Shown: positions 45,975 to 54,918, numbered from the stretch's first letter. The stretch is DNA of 64,000 nt from Maribellus sp. CM-23 (GCF_021354595.1 NZ_JADWYJ010000001.1:783446-847445), one strand, 5' to 3'. Notes: generated from the letters alone by a model not told the origin. A program made the numbers and translations.

Positions 45975-47039
45975 ATGGGAAATTCAACAATTTATTCCAA
46001 AATATTATACGCACGCAATTTGGAAGCTGAACTCAAAGCTTACATCGAAAAATACCCAAAAGGGAAAGTGTTTCTGGCTACCGAAACTACGATGAACCAG
46101 CTTTGGCTCCCCCGGTTCAATGCTTTCTTTGAAGAATCGGGCGTAAAGAAAGTGGTAATTCCCGCCGGTGAACACAACAAAAAAATTGAGTCGGTAGGTA
46201 AAATATGGGAATTTCTTTCGCACAACGGTTGCGACCGCAAATCACTTCTAATTAACATTGGCGGAGGAATGCTCACTGACTTGGCAGGCTTTGCAGCTAC
46301 AACGTTCAAACGCGGAATCGATTTTCTGAACATCCCTACCACCCTGCTTTCGCAAGTGGATGCCTCGGTGGGTGGAAAAACAGGCATTAATTTCAGCGGT
46401 TTGAAAAACGAAGTGGGAACATTCAAAGAGCCCATTGCCGTTATTATCAACACCGATTTTCTGAAAACGATTGACCGCGAGAATTTGGTTTCGGGTTTTG
46501 CCGAGATGATCAAACACGGGTTAATCCATAATCCGGAGCATCTGGAAGAACTCAAGCCTTTTGACTTCGACAACATCGATTACGACCATCTTCAGGAAAT
46601 CATCCGGCATTCGGTGAATGTAAAGGAATACTTTGTTGCCAACGATCTTACAGAAAACAACATCCGCAAGGCACTGAATTTCGGGCACACCGTTGGGCAT
46701 GCATTTGAAAGCCTGGCCATGGAGCAGAAACGCCCGGTACTGCACGGGTATGCAGTGGCCTACGGAATGATTGCAGAATTGTACCTATCGGTAAAAATGT
46801 GTGCATTCCCGGAAAATGAATTGAAAACACTGACACAGTGGATGCTGAGTATCTACGGTAAATTCGAAATTTCGGAAAGCGATTTTGAACGCCTTTACCA
46901 GCTGATGACACACGATAAAAAGAATGAATCGGGACGCATCAATTTCACGCTGCTTCCGGAAATCGGGCAAATTGCCATCAACCAAAATTGCAGCAAAGAA
47001 TTGATACAGGAAGCACTTGAATATTACCGGAACCTGTAA
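45975..47039 (+). CDS. aroB: 3-dehydroquinate synthase AroB
   Basis: AroB turns DAHP into 3-dehydroquinate, step two of the shikimate pathway, using NAD and zinc. The 354-residue protein has the NAD-binding stretch NIGGGMLTDLAGFAATTFKR, IPTTLLSQVDASVGGKTGIN, the GFAEMIKHGLI motif and the metal histidines in FGHTVGHAFE. aroA, a later step of the same pathway, follows 41 bases downstream. TAACTTTA at 45947-45954 is a weak -7 candidate. Confidence 0.95.
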   Translation: MGNSTIYSKILYARNLEAELKAYIEKYPKGKVFLATETTMNQLWLPRFNAFFEESGVKKVVIPAGEHNKKIESVGKIWEFLSHNGCDRKSLLINIGGGMLTDLAGFAATTFKRGIDFLNIPTTLLSQVDASVGGKTGINFSGLKNEVGTFKEPIAVIINTDFLKTIDRENLVSGFAEMIKHGLIHNPEHLEELKPFDFDNIDYDHLQEIIRHSVNVKEYFVANDLTENNIRKALNFGHTVGHAFESLAMEQKRPVLHGYAVAYGMIAELYLSVKMCAFPENELKTLTQWMLSIYGKFEISESDFERLYQLMTHDKKNESGRINFTLLPEIGQIAINQNCSKELIQEALEYYRNL

Positions 47040-47080
47040 TCCCATTTTTAGTTGAATCAAAAAGTTAGAATTTACAGCCT

Positions 47081-48313
47081 ATGAATTACCAGATTTCAGC
47101 AGCTATAAAAAACTTGTCGGGAACCATCCAACTACCGGCGTCGAAAAGTATCAGTAACCGGGCTCTCATCATTCATGCCTTGAGTTACAGTCCCTACCCG
47201 ATCCACAATCTTTCGGACAGCGACGACACCAAGGTGCTGCAAGCCGCACTTTTTTCGAACTCAAATAAGTTTGACATTGGTCATGCCGGAACCGCGATGC
47301 GTTTTCTGACTGCCTTTTTGGCTAAAGTGGTTGGGGAATGGGAAATAACCGGCTCGGAGCGGATGAAACAACGCCCCATTAAAATTCTGGTAGATGCTTT
47401 AACCGAACTCGGCGCCAACATTGAATACCTGGGCGAGGAAGGTTGCCCGCCACTCAAAATATTTGGTTCGCACTTAAAAGGGAAAACCATACAGCTCGAC
47501 GGCAGCGTATCAAGCCAGTACATTACGGCCTTGTTACTGATTGCGCCCACGCTCGAAGGTGGATTGACCTTAAATCTTAGAGGCGATATAACTTCGCGCT
47601 CCTATATAAAACTTACACTGGAATTGATGGCCAAATTTGGGATTCGCTACCAGTGGCATAAAAACGAGATTATCGTTCCCGAACAGCGCTATTTCCCGAT
47701 CGATTATACCTGCGAAGCCGACTGGTCGGGAGCTTCGTACTGGTACCAGATCATGGCACTGGTTGATTCGGGCGAAATACTCATGGAAAACCTGGTGCTC
47801 AACAGTCTGCAGGGCGACGCCGACATTGCCGCCTGGTTTGAGCATTTTGGCGTGGAATCCATTCAGGAGAAAAGCGGGGTGATCCTCAGCAAAACAAAAA
47901 ACAACCAACCCGATCGTCTGGATCTTGACTTCATCGAAAACCCGGATGTAGCACAAACCATGGCTTGTTTGTGTGTGGCGAAAGGCATTCCTTTTCATTT
48001 TACGGGATTGAAAACGCTGAAAATAAAGGAAACCGACCGCATTGCGGCTTTGCAAAACGAACTCGCCAAATTCGGAGCTACCCTGGTTGAACCGGCGCAT
48101 GGTGAACTTGCCTGGGACGGAAAGCTCGACATGGAGACAAAAGAAGAACTTCCGCTGGTAAAAACCTACCACGATCACCGGATGGCGCTGGCGTTTGCAC
48201 CTATGGCACTGGCCGGACTTCCGATGCGAATTGAAGACCCGATGGTGGTCACCAAATCCTATCCCGGATTCTGGAGCGATCTGAAAAAGATCGGCTTTGA
48301 GGTTTCAGAATAA
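47081..48313 (+). CDS. aroA: 3-phosphoshikimate 1-carboxyvinyltransferase (EPSP synthase) AroA
   Basis: AroA joins phosphoenolpyruvate to shikimate-3-phosphate. The 410-residue protein is slightly short for the family but has the expected blocks: LPASKSISNRALII near the N-terminus, GHAGTAMRFLTAFLA, SSQYITALLL, and the C-terminal IKETDRIAALQNEL and YHDHRMALAFAP. The PEP-binding residues in these blocks appear intact. It closes a short aro unit with aroB and is followed by an inverted heptamer repeat before the convergent tadA gene. Confidence 0.95.
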   Translation: MNYQISAAIKNLSGTIQLPASKSISNRALIIHALSYSPYPIHNLSDSDDTKVLQAALFSNSNKFDIGHAGTAMRFLTAFLAKVVGEWEITGSERMKQRPIKILVDALTELGANIEYLGEEGCPPLKIFGSHLKGKTIQLDGSVSSQYITALLLIAPTLEGGLTLNLRGDITSRSYIKLTLELMAKFGIRYQWHKNEIIVPEQRYFPIDYTCEADWSGASYWYQIMALVDSGEILMENLVLNSLQGDADIAAWFEHFGVESIQEKSGVILSKTKNNQPDRLDLDFIENPDVAQTMACLCVAKGIPFHFTGLKTLKIKETDRIAALQNELAKFGATLVEPAHGELAWDGKLDMETKEELPLVKTYHDHRMALAFAPMALAGLPMRIEDPMVVTKSYPGFWSDLKKIGFEVSE

Positions 48314-48319
48314 AAAGTT

Positions 48320-48396
48320 TTGATGTGAGTATGGAGTATTAAGTATTGAACAACTTCAATTTCCGGGACTCAATACACACATCTCATTACTCACTA
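48320..48396. repeat. Inverted pair of degenerate heptamer arrays between aroA and tadA
   Basis: The left arm (48320-48349) reads as 7-base units GAGTATG, GAGTATT, AAGTATT. The right arm (48369-48396) reads as CTCAATA, CACACAT, CTCATTA, CTCACTA, which are reverse-complement versions of the same kind of unit. Arm pairing includes GTATTGA/TCAATAC and GTGAGTA/TACTCAC with internal mismatches, with a loop of about 19 bases. It lies between two convergent genes and may act as a terminator for both, though it has no long T run. Confidence 0.55.
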
Positions 48397-48407
48397 CTAT
48401 AAAAATC

Positions 48408-48851
48408 CTATCTCTTTTTCCGAAAAAAGTCCTGCATCAGTTCGCGGCATTCGGTTTCCAGAACTCCGCCCAGCACTTCGGTTTTGGGATGAAGCGCCTG
48501 TGCAGCGTATTTCTTGAAACCCCTCTTTTCGTCGTGCGCACCAAAAACCACTTTGCCAATCTGCGACCAGCCCAGCGCACCGGCACACATCACACAAGGC
48601 TCGAGTGTAACATACAAAACACAATCATTCAAATATTTTCCGCCCAGCAAATTGGCAGCCGCAGTAATCGCCTGCATTTCGGCATGAGCCGTTACATCGT
48701 TCAGCGTTTCGGTGAGATTGTGGGCACGTGCGATAATTTTCCCGTTCGCAACTACCACCGCCCCTACCGGAACCTCCCCTTTGTCGTACGCCTGCAAGGC
48801 TTCCGCAAAAGCCTTTTTCATAAAATATTCGTCGTTAAATGGCTCAATCAT
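48408..48851 (-). CDS. tadA: tRNA-specific adenosine deaminase TadA-like
   Basis: This 147-residue zinc deaminase carries the active-site motif HAE in TAHAEMQAI and PCxxC in LEPCVMCAGAL. TadA makes inosine at the wobble base of tRNA-Arg(ACG). The length and the MKKAFAEALQAYDKGEVPVGAVVV opening are typical. The start at 48851 is chosen; a further in-frame ATG upstream adds an unsupported 23 residues. A guanine deaminase-like role is a less likely alternative. It is divergent from aspS. Confidence 0.88.
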   Translation of the reverse strand: MIEPFNDEYFMKKAFAEALQAYDKGEVPVGAVVVANGKIIARAHNLTETLNDVTAHAEMQAITAAANLLGGKYLNDCVLYVTLEPCVMCAGALGWSQIGKVVFGAHDEKRGFKKYAAQALHPKTEVLGGVLETECRELMQDFFRKKR

Positions 48852-49013
48852 GGCTGTAATATCTCTTAGGTTCTTTTTTTGTTTTTCGTTATTCCACACA
48901 TCGGCTTCCATCCGGTGCATTAATCTTGGTTATCACACAAGTTAAGGCGACAAATGTCGGACAAAATTGCCAAAATCTTCTTATTTTCGCAACCGAATAA
49001 AAAGACAGACATC

Positions 49014-50771
49014 ATGTACAGAACACATACTTGCGGCGAGCTTCGTATCGAAAATGTAAACCAAGAAGTTACCCTTTCAGGTTGGGTGCAGCGCATCCGC
49101 GACCTGGGAGCCATGAGCTTTATCGACTTGCGCGACCGCTACGGAATTACACAATTGGTAGTTGACGAACAGACCGATGCCTCAGTGGCTTCGATGCTGG
49201 ACCAACTGGGCCGCGAATTTGTGATTCAGGCAAAGGGTACCGTTCGCGAACGTTCGAGCAAAAACAAGAACATTCCAACCGGTGAGATCGAAATTGCCCT
49301 GAGCGAAATCAACGTTTTGAGCCAATCGGATATTCCTCCGTTTACCATTCAGGACGATACCGATGGTGGCGACGAACTGAGGATGAAATACCGTTACCTC
49401 GATTTGCGCCGTGCTCCCGTACGTGATAACCTGATTTTGCGTGCGAAAATGGCACACGCCGTTCGCAATTACCTGAATGCAAGAGATTTTATTGAAACCG
49501 AAACTCCGGTTCTGATCAAATCGACTCCTGAAGGTGCCCGCGACTTTGTAGTTCCGTCGCGTATGAACGCCGGCGAATTTTATGCACTGCCGCAATCGCC
49601 GCAAACATTCAAACAGTTGCTGATGGTGGCCGGTTTCGACCGCTACTACCAGATTGTAAAGTGTTTCCGCGACGAAGACCTGCGTGCCGACCGTCAGCCT
49701 GAGTTTACCCAGATCGACTGCGAAATGTCGTTTGTGGAACAGAAAGACGTACTCGAAATGTTCGAAGGCCTTACCAAGTACATGTTCAAGGAAACGCTGG
49801 GTGTTGAAGTGGAAGATTTTCCGTGGATGCCTTACAGCGAAGCCATGGAAAAATACGGTTCGGACAAACCTGATACCCGTTTTGAAATGCTGATCAGCGA
49901 GCTGACCGAAACTGTAAAAGGAAAAGGTTTTGGCGTGTTTGATGCAGCCGAATACGTTGGAGCGATTGCTGCCAAAGGTTGTTCGGAATACACCCGCAAA
50001 CAGCTTGACGGGCTGACTGAGTGGGTAAAACGTCCGCAAATTGGCGCCAAAGGTTTGGTGTATGTAAAATGCAATGCCGACGGAAGCTTCAAATCGTCGG
50101 TTGATAAATTTTATTCGGAAGAAGACCTGAAAACCTGGGCAGAGATTACCGGTGCCGAAGCAGGCGATCTTATCCTGGTCATGTCGGGCGACAAAGAGCA
50201 CATCCAGGAAGCACTGGGTTCGCTGCGTCTCGAAATGGCCAACCAATTGGGGCTACGCGATAAAAACGTTTTCAAACCTTTGTGGGTGGTCGACTTCCCG
50301 CTGCTGGAATGGGACGAAGACACACAACGTTTCTACGCCAAGCACCATCCGTTTACTTCGCCAAAGCCCGAAGACATTCCGCTGCTCGACACCGATCCGG
50401 GAAAAGTTCGCGCCAATGCCTACGACCTGGTAATCAACGGGGTTGAAATCGGTGGTGGTTCGGTACGAATCTTTAATTCGGAGTTGCAGGCAAAAATGTT
50501 TGACAAACTGGGCTTTACTCCCGAACAGGCACAGGCACAGTTTGGCTTCCTGATGAACGCCTTTAAATTTGGTGCGCCGCCACATGCCGGTATCGCCTTT
50601 GGTTTCGACCGTTTGGTATCGATGTTCGCCGGGCTGGAGACCATCCGTGATGTGATCGCTTTCCCGAAAAACAATGCCGGCCGCGATGTGATGATCGACT
50701 CGCCTGCGCCAATTGCCAACGAACAGCTTGACGAACTGAATTTGGTGATCGATCTAAAAGAAAAGAAATAA
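49014..50771 (+). CDS. aspS: Aspartyl-tRNA synthetase
   Basis: This class II synthetase charges tRNA-Asp. The 585-residue protein begins [11 protein letters not shown] and has an N-terminal OB-fold anticodon domain ([19 protein letters not shown]). The catalytic core has motif 2 region [19 protein letters not shown] and motif 3 [15 protein letters not shown]. The bacterial GAD insertion lies between. Start 49014 matches the family N-terminus; the frame upstream to 48954 has no support. A terminator follows about 20 bases downstream. Confidence 0.96.
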   Translation: MYRTHTCGELRIENVNQEVTLSGWVQRIRDLGAMSFIDLRDRYGITQLVVDEQTDASVASMLDQLGREFVIQAKGTVRERSSKNKNIPTGEIEIALSEINVLSQSDIPPFTIQDDTDGGDELRMKYRYLDLRRAPVRDNLILRAKMAHAVRNYLNARDFIETETPVLIKSTPEGARDFVVPSRMNAGEFYALPQSPQTFKQLLMVAGFDRYYQIVKCFRDEDLRADRQPEFTQIDCEMSFVEQKDVLEMFEGLTKYMFKETLGVEVEDFPWMPYSEAMEKYGSDKPDTRFEMLISELTETVKGKGFGVFDAAEYVGAIAAKGCSEYTRKQLDGLTEWVKRPQIGAKGLVYVKCNADGSFKSSVDKFYSEEDLKTWAEITGAEAGDLILVMSGDKEHIQEALGSLRLEMANQLGLRDKNVFKPLWVVDFPLLEWDEDTQRFYAKHHPFTSPKPEDIPLLDTDPGKVRANAYDLVINGVEIGGGSVRIFNSELQAKMFDKLGFTPEQAQAQFGFLMNAFKFGAPPHAGIAFGFDRLVSMFAGLETIRDVIAFPKNNAGRDVMIDSPAPIANEQLDELNLVIDLKEKK

Positions 50772-50792
50772 TATACCTATCCAAAATAGTTG

Positions 50793-50823
50793 AAAGGCAT
50801 CTCCGCGAGGAGGTGCCTTTTTT
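50793..50823. terminator. Terminator after aspS
   Basis: A 12-bp stem with one G-T pair (50793-50804 with 50809-50820) and a GCGA tetraloop is followed by T residues. It ends aspS and lies 26 bases from the convergent Fic gene stop. Confidence 0.87.
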
Positions 50824-50848
50824 ATAGCAGATAACACAGCCGTCCGAC

Positions 50849-51730
50849 TTACTCGTCCTCCTCATAGTAATATGAGTAATCAATACCCAACATAAACATC
50901 TCACGGTCGTTTATTTTGTTAGTAAGCGATTTCTCTAGTAATGATTTCAGAACACTACTTTTAGTTGGACTTAAAACCATTGCATTCATGTAATCTTGCT
51001 TGCTTATTTTACTCCAATCAACACATTTTTTGAGGCGTTTTTTTAGTATTAAATCCAACCATATTCTGGCACTCCTGCCATTGCCTTCCATAAAAGGATG
51101 GGCAATATTCATTTCTACATATTTGTTTACAATTTCGTCGAATGTAGTTTCGGGCATCGTTTCTATTTCTCTTAATGTGTTGCCTAGAAAGTGGGATACT
51201 GCAAATTGGAAACCTCCTTTTGAGATATTTTTCTGTCTTATCTGCCCCGCAAAATCATACAACCCGCCAAATAAATAAGCATGTATTTGCTGCAATCCTT
51301 TAGTTGTACCAACTTCTATGCTATTGATAAAAGAACTTTCAAACATAGCATATGCTTTTATTTTGCTTTTCCCATCTACACTCTCGTCACTGTATGTAAA
51401 CCATTCGATAAATCGGTTTGCCTTTTTACCCGGAAACTCTTTCCCTAATGCAATAATACCGTTGTAATCCAACACGTCGGCTAAACGCTTTTTACCATCG
51501 GGTGCAAGAATTTTCAACTGGGTAGTAGCACTAACCACTTGGCTGTTTTCTTTCTTCAACCTGGCTTTGAGGTACTTCCAGTAGTTGCGGGTTTTGGCAT
51601 AATCATCCTGGTTGGTAAGAACGGCAACAATATCCAACACCGAAAACCACCATTTGGCGTTTTCGTCGTCCCAAATGGCACGAACTTCCCGGTCATCAAA
51701 AAAACGTATGGATATTTTTGCATTACTCAT
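50849..51730 (-). CDS. Bro-N/Fic fusion protein, putative AMP transferase with altered inhibitory motif
   Basis: This 293-residue protein has two parts. Residues about 5-105 ([46 protein letters not shown]) form a Bro-N type phage-antirepressor domain that should bind DNA. Residues about 125-293 are a Fic domain with the complete catalytic motif [12 protein letters not shown] at 211-222 and the flap region [17 protein letters not shown]. Fic enzymes usually transfer AMP to target proteins. Class III Fic proteins carry a C-terminal inhibitory motif [S/T]xxxE[G/N]. Here S286-YYY-E290 is present but the last position is E291 instead of G or N. The gene stands alone and is the first of an accessory stretch. 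Confidence 0.87.
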   Translation of the reverse strand: MSNAKISIRFFDDREVRAIWDDENAKWWFSVLDIVAVLTNQDDYAKTRNYWKYLKARLKKENSQVVSATTQLKILAPDGKKRLADVLDYNGIIALGKEFPGKKANRFIEWFTYSDESVDGKSKIKAYAMFESSFINSIEVGTTKGLQQIHAYLFGGLYDFAGQIRQKNISKGGFQFAVSHFLGNTLREIETMPETTFDEIVNKYVEMNIAHPFMEGNGRSARIWLDLILKKRLKKCVDWSKISKQDYMNAMVLSPTKSSVLKSLLEKSLTNKINDREMFMLGIDYSYYYEEDE

Positions 51731-51913
51731 AATGGCAATGTTGGCTATTCTTCATATCTAAGATTCTCTATCCAAAGTTAAAATAAATTCTATCTCGTAA
51801 TTTTCTCTGCGTTGTTAGGTCCGCCAACCACCAATATCATTGTTTTTATCCAAGTTCAGCAGTCGTTGCATGGTAGCCCGTTGTTTGGAAATTCATGCTT
51901 TTGCAAACAAGCA

Positions 51914-51940
51914 CGCGAGGGGACTCGCGCGGGAGCGGGG
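51914..51940. repeat. REP-like hairpin and GC motif downstream of the C45 gene
   Basis: A perfect 6-bp stem CGCGAG-GGGA-CTCGCG (51914-51929) overlaps the 14-mer GCGCGGGAGCGGGG (51927-51940). This GC-rich block stands out in AT-rich DNA, 27 bases from the end of the C45-type gene. A near-identical 14-mer (12 of 14 bases) occurs at 53878-53891 beyond the Crp-type gene. The rest of the gap 51731-51966 holds no gene. Confidence 0.45.
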
Positions 51941-51966
51941 GTGCCTTTTTAGTTGCCTATGGCCGG

Positions 51967-53133
51967 CTATTTCAATTTAAATTTAAAATATTCCGTTCTT
52001 TCCTGTTTGTTTTTGTCTTCTTTTCTGTAAAAAGATACTTCCATTGTTTTTTGATTGCAATCATATACGTTGTGGTAAACGGTTCGTACTGTAACCGATG
52101 GAGGAGTTTTATACATCTCCTGCCGAACAAATACCTTTGAGTTTATTTTTTTGATGGAGTCATTAGAAACTTTTCCACTGTAAGTACTGATGGCTTCACT
52201 GAGTGTTTTATACCGGGCAAATGGGCACGACAAGTCATTGCTTTTCGGGAATGTGTAGATTGCAGGGTATTTATGCAAAGGGAAATTGGTGAGTATTTGT
52301 ATTTCCGAATTTCCATCCGTGAAAAAGTCCTGATTGTGTTCGATTGGATATTCCCAAACAAACGAATTCCCGAATTTATCTGCTATCAGCAAATGGGTCG
52401 GAAGAATCATCCGAAAGTGTTTATTGCATAAAAGCATTTCTTTTGCTTCCTCAGCTGTTTTGCAATTGTCGAGCAGCTGCTGAACAACAAGCATTTCATT
52501 AATACCCACACCTGAATCCATACTTGGCTTGTAGGCGTTTTCGTTTAGCACATCGCCGTGAAGATGAGTAACCGCCAGCCCTTCAGAGTTAATTCCATCC
52601 AGCGCCAATCCATATAATTCAAAACAAAACATTACCAAAGAAGAATATCCGCTATTAGGATGTAGCTCCAGAACGTATGGCTTCTCCATTATTTTGGTGC
52701 TATTTTTTTGCGCGCTGTCGCCGGCTGACTGAGGGATGCAAACAAGTTCCAAATCGGCATTTCTGCTTATTATCCCTGTCTCCGTTTCGGTAGAACAAGG
52801 AGGGTAGTAAACCGCCGAACACATTGGAATGGCTAATGTGATACCAAAACAGGAATAATCGTGTTCAGCCTGTTGAATGTCTTCGCCAAAAGCACTGGCG
52901 AAACCAGCCATCCGATCGAAATGTGCCGGGTAATTCTTTTTTAAGTAAGTATACTGAGCATCGCGTTTGGAGGTTGACGACCATTTGGGCATTTGGAGCG
53001 AATGCCTGTTTTTTGCAAGTTCGCCAAGCTTATTTCCAATCCCGAAGTTGGTACCTGACAAGCGAATGTGTTTTACGTTTGCATAATCGCCTTGTCTGTC
53101 ATGTAAAGTAAACTCTTCAAATTTTAAAGCCAT
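51967..53133 (-). CDS. C45-like Ntn hydrolase (acyl-CoA:6-APA acyltransferase-like)
   Basis: This 388-residue protein has no signal peptide. The likely active site is C105 in IPMCSAVYYPP, followed after about 15 residues by GIISRNADLEL, which parallels the nucleophile-then-GRNxD pattern of peptidase family C45. Later family-like parts are GLALDGINSEGLAV and LPTHLLIADKFGNSFVWEY. These enzymes are made as precursors and cut just before the nucleophilic cysteine; they hydrolyse or transfer amide-linked acyl groups. C95 and C113 are alternative residues. The Crp-type gene lies 34 bases upstream on the same strand, so it may control this gene. Confidence 0.72.
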   Translation of the reverse strand: MALKFEEFTLHDRQGDYANVKHIRLSGTNFGIGNKLGELAKNRHSLQMPKWSSTSKRDAQYTYLKKNYPAHFDRMAGFASAFGEDIQQAEHDYSCFGITLAIPMCSAVYYPPCSTETETGIISRNADLELVCIPQSAGDSAQKNSTKIMEKPYVLELHPNSGYSSLVMFCFELYGLALDGINSEGLAVTHLHGDVLNENAYKPSMDSGVGINEMLVVQQLLDNCKTAEEAKEMLLCNKHFRMILPTHLLIADKFGNSFVWEYPIEHNQDFFTDGNSEIQILTNFPLHKYPAIYTFPKSNDLSCPFARYKTLSEAISTYSGKVSNDSIKKINSKVFVRQEMYKTPPSVTVRTVYHNVYDCNQKTMEVSFYRKEDKNKQERTEYFKFKLK

Positions 53134-53167
53134 TTTTTAGGTACAAAAAAATACAAACGCAGCTTAG

Positions 53168-53719
53168 TTATCGTTTACATTTGTTGATAAGTTGCTTTCG
53201 TGCCCTACTTAGTTGAGTAGGAGTAATTCCTAAAAAACTGGCGATGTAATAATGTGGTATTCGATTTATCAGCTTAGGATATTCCTTCAAAAAAAGTTCA
53301 TATTTTTCTAATGAGTCCAAATTCTGAAGGGCGACTAATCGTGACTGTAATTGTATGTTTAATTTTCGAAATGCCAGTGCAATTACTTCTGTAATATCCT
53401 GGTCTTTGTTCAGGTGAGACATAACTTCGGAATAGTCAGCCATTAAAACTTCACATTCTTCCAATGCCTGGACCGAAACCGGGGCATTCGCATTGGGAAT
53501 ATAACTTCCAATCACCATATCACCTTCCTGGTAAAAATGCGTTGTAATTTCATTGCCATCGTTATCGGTAACAAAACCCCGCATTACACCTTTCGTTAAC
53601 CGGGCTATCCTTGTACACGGATTTCCACATTTCAGAAAGAATTCCTCATTTTCTATGGTCTCAATATTATGAAGAGATTCTATAATCATTTTCGGCAAAT
53701 TACTAAAATGTTCCAACAC
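53168..53719 (-). CDS. Crp/Fnr family transcriptional regulator
   Basis: This regulator has 183 residues. The N-terminal cyclic-nucleotide-binding-type beta roll (about 15-105: GNPCTRIARLTKGVMRGFV, HFYQEGDMVIGSY) is joined by a long helix to a short C-terminal helix-turn-helix (HYYIASFLGITPTQLSRARKQL). The roll lacks an obvious cAMP phosphate-binding arginine cassette, as is usual in Bacteroidota members. It lies directly upstream of the C45-like gene, which is its probable target. Start at 53719 gives the full roll. Confidence 0.88.
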   Translation of the reverse strand: MLEHFSNLPKMIIESLHNIETIENEEFFLKCGNPCTRIARLTKGVMRGFVTDNDGNEITTHFYQEGDMVIGSYIPNANAPVSVQALEECEVLMADYSEVMSHLNKDQDITEVIALAFRKLNIQLQSRLVALQNLDSLEKYELFLKEYPKLINRIPHYYIASFLGITPTQLSRARKQLINKCKR

Positions 53720-53739
53720 AAAAGCTTGCTAACGGTCAC

Positions 53740-53803
53740 CCGGCAGAGCAGGCAAAAGGGAGTTTCACCCACAGCCTCTCATCCGGCTCTTGTTGTACAA
53801 CAA
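53740..53803. other. Nested hairpin plus 14-bp palindrome upstream of the Crp-type gene
   Basis: CCGGCAGAGCAGGC (53740-53753) pairs with GCCTCTCATCCGG (53774-53786) through CCGG/CCGG, GAG/CTC and AGGC/GCCT, with a one-base bulge and a 2x2 internal loop. Inside it GGG (53758-53760) can pair with CCC (53768-53770). Directly to the right is the perfect palindrome TTGTTGTACAACAA at 53790-53803. The block lies 20 bases upstream of the Crp-type start, so it could be an mRNA leader structure, an operator, or a mobile-element end. Confidence 0.45.
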
Positions 53804-53877
53804 CAAACGTTTCATGTAGTTATAACTATTTGCCGGAAATTAAATAAGCCGAAGTTGCTTTCGACCCAAACTACCAC

Positions 53878-53891
53878 GCGCCGAAGCGGGG
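53878..53891. repeat. Second REP-like GC motif
   Basis: GCGCCGAAGCGGGG differs at two of 14 positions from the block at 51927-51940, and both are followed closely by an AT-rich TTTT stretch. The two copies are in the same orientation and enclose the C45 and Crp-type genes. It lies 17 bases from the end of the DUF6090-like gene. Confidence 0.4.
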
Positions 53892-53907
53892 TATTTTAAA
53901 ATAACAC

Positions 53908-54546
53908 CTACAATTCTTCTTCAATAAGCTTTTTAAGTTCTAATGCTTTTTCTTTTAGCCCCTTGTATCTTGAAATACTTGTTTTAATAAGAAATATTCT
54001 TACCCCTGTCAAAGCATATAATTTTGGATCTGTTAATAAATCATGATTTGAGGCACTTATAAACTTAGGTAAATACTCAAGACTTTCTTCATTATGGTGT
54101 TTAAAATCCCAGTCTTTAATAAACTCCAGATCTTCTATTAATCCATTATAATTAATAATCTCTTTACGAAGCTCAAAATTTTCAATAATATCTAAACTTC
54201 CAGAGGATTGCAATGATTCAAAAGTTGCTGTTTTTAGATCTTGTGCATAAACAGAATATATCGCTGATCCTATGTATTCTTTTAATGAATCAATATTTTG
54301 GTTCTGTCCTCTTATTAGATTAGTAACTTTATGTAAAGACTGATCTATATTGCCAATTTTTATCAAGATTGTATCTAATTTCGGAATATCATCATTGATT
54401 TCATCCAGGAAAGATTCCAAAAATATTAACTCACGTTTTTGTTCTTTTCTGTTTTCAGAGTATTTATCAATTGAAAAGGCAACTGAAATGCCTAAAATCA
54501 CTATTACCAACTCAATAACATGGTTTAACCATTTAATATCTTTCAT
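53908..54546 (-). CDS. DUF6090-like membrane-anchored protein
   Basis: This 212-residue protein has one N-terminal membrane helix (about 10-26, HVIELVIVILGISVAFSI), followed by a basic stretch SENRKEQKRE and a long helical domain with an acidic Lys/Glu-rich end. The opening pattern matches Bacteroidota proteins named DUF6090, of unknown function, often found alone beside accessory genes. Base composition is clearly more AT-rich than in the housekeeping genes (AAA, ATT and TTA codons dominate), which hints at recent transfer. There is no operon partner. Confidence 0.72.
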   Translation of the reverse strand: MKDIKWLNHVIELVIVILGISVAFSIDKYSENRKEQKRELIFLESFLDEINDDIPKLDTILIKIGNIDQSLHKVTNLIRGQNQNIDSLKEYIGSAIYSVYAQDLKTATFESLQSSGSLDIIENFELRKEIINYNGLIEDLEFIKDWDFKHHNEESLEYLPKFISASNHDLLTDPKLYALTGVRIFLIKTSISRYKGLKEKALELKKLIEEEL

Positions 54547-54644
54547 ACAATCAATTTAATCTTAATGAATTATTCTTCGTGTGAATTTATAATAAACCAA
54601 ATAATGTTATACATATGAGAATATGGCGTATGCAGCGTAACGTA

Positions 54645-54671
54645 CGTGTATGATGCAATGCATTATACACG
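54645..54671. repeat. 27-bp near-perfect palindrome upstream of the DUF6090-like gene
   Basis: CGTGTATGATGCA (54645-54657), a single A, and TGCATTATACACG (54659-54671) form a 13-bp inverted repeat with one G-T pair. It is not followed by a T run. A shorter inverted repeat, AGGCT-C-AGCCT, lies at 54676-54686. The element sits 99 bases upstream of the DUF6090-like start and may be an operator or a recombination site. Confidence 0.5.
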
Positions 54672-54918
54672 CGGGTAGGCTCAGCCTGTTAATTTATTAA
54701 ATTTCAATATTTTGCCTTCATTAATCTGGAAAAGGGAAAGGCTTTCGGTATTTGCAACCGGTAATTTCAATGCATTCGGTATTTCTGGTTTTTAGCTTTC
54801 TAAAAATAAACATAAAATTATTTCAGAAGTGAATATTATTTGATAAAACCGGGAAAAATCCAAAAGGAAACCAATATGGCTTGATAATTGGCTGACCCGG
54901 CTGCATTTCGTGCCTACG

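Noticed and set aside
48954-49013. Upstream extension of aspS
   Set aside because: The extra 20 residues have no counterpart in the family, whose N-terminus matches [10 protein letters not shown] at 49014.
53740-53803. Group II intron domain V remnant
   Set aside because: The minus strand contains GAGCCGGAT, which recalls intron ends, but the 34-base domain V fold and any reverse transcriptase are missing.
51731-54700. Integron attC sites flanking the accessory genes
   Set aside because: GTTAGGT and TAACG sequences occur, but no matching RYYYAAC partner or attC-like imperfect stem with bulged bases could be assembled, and no integrase is present.
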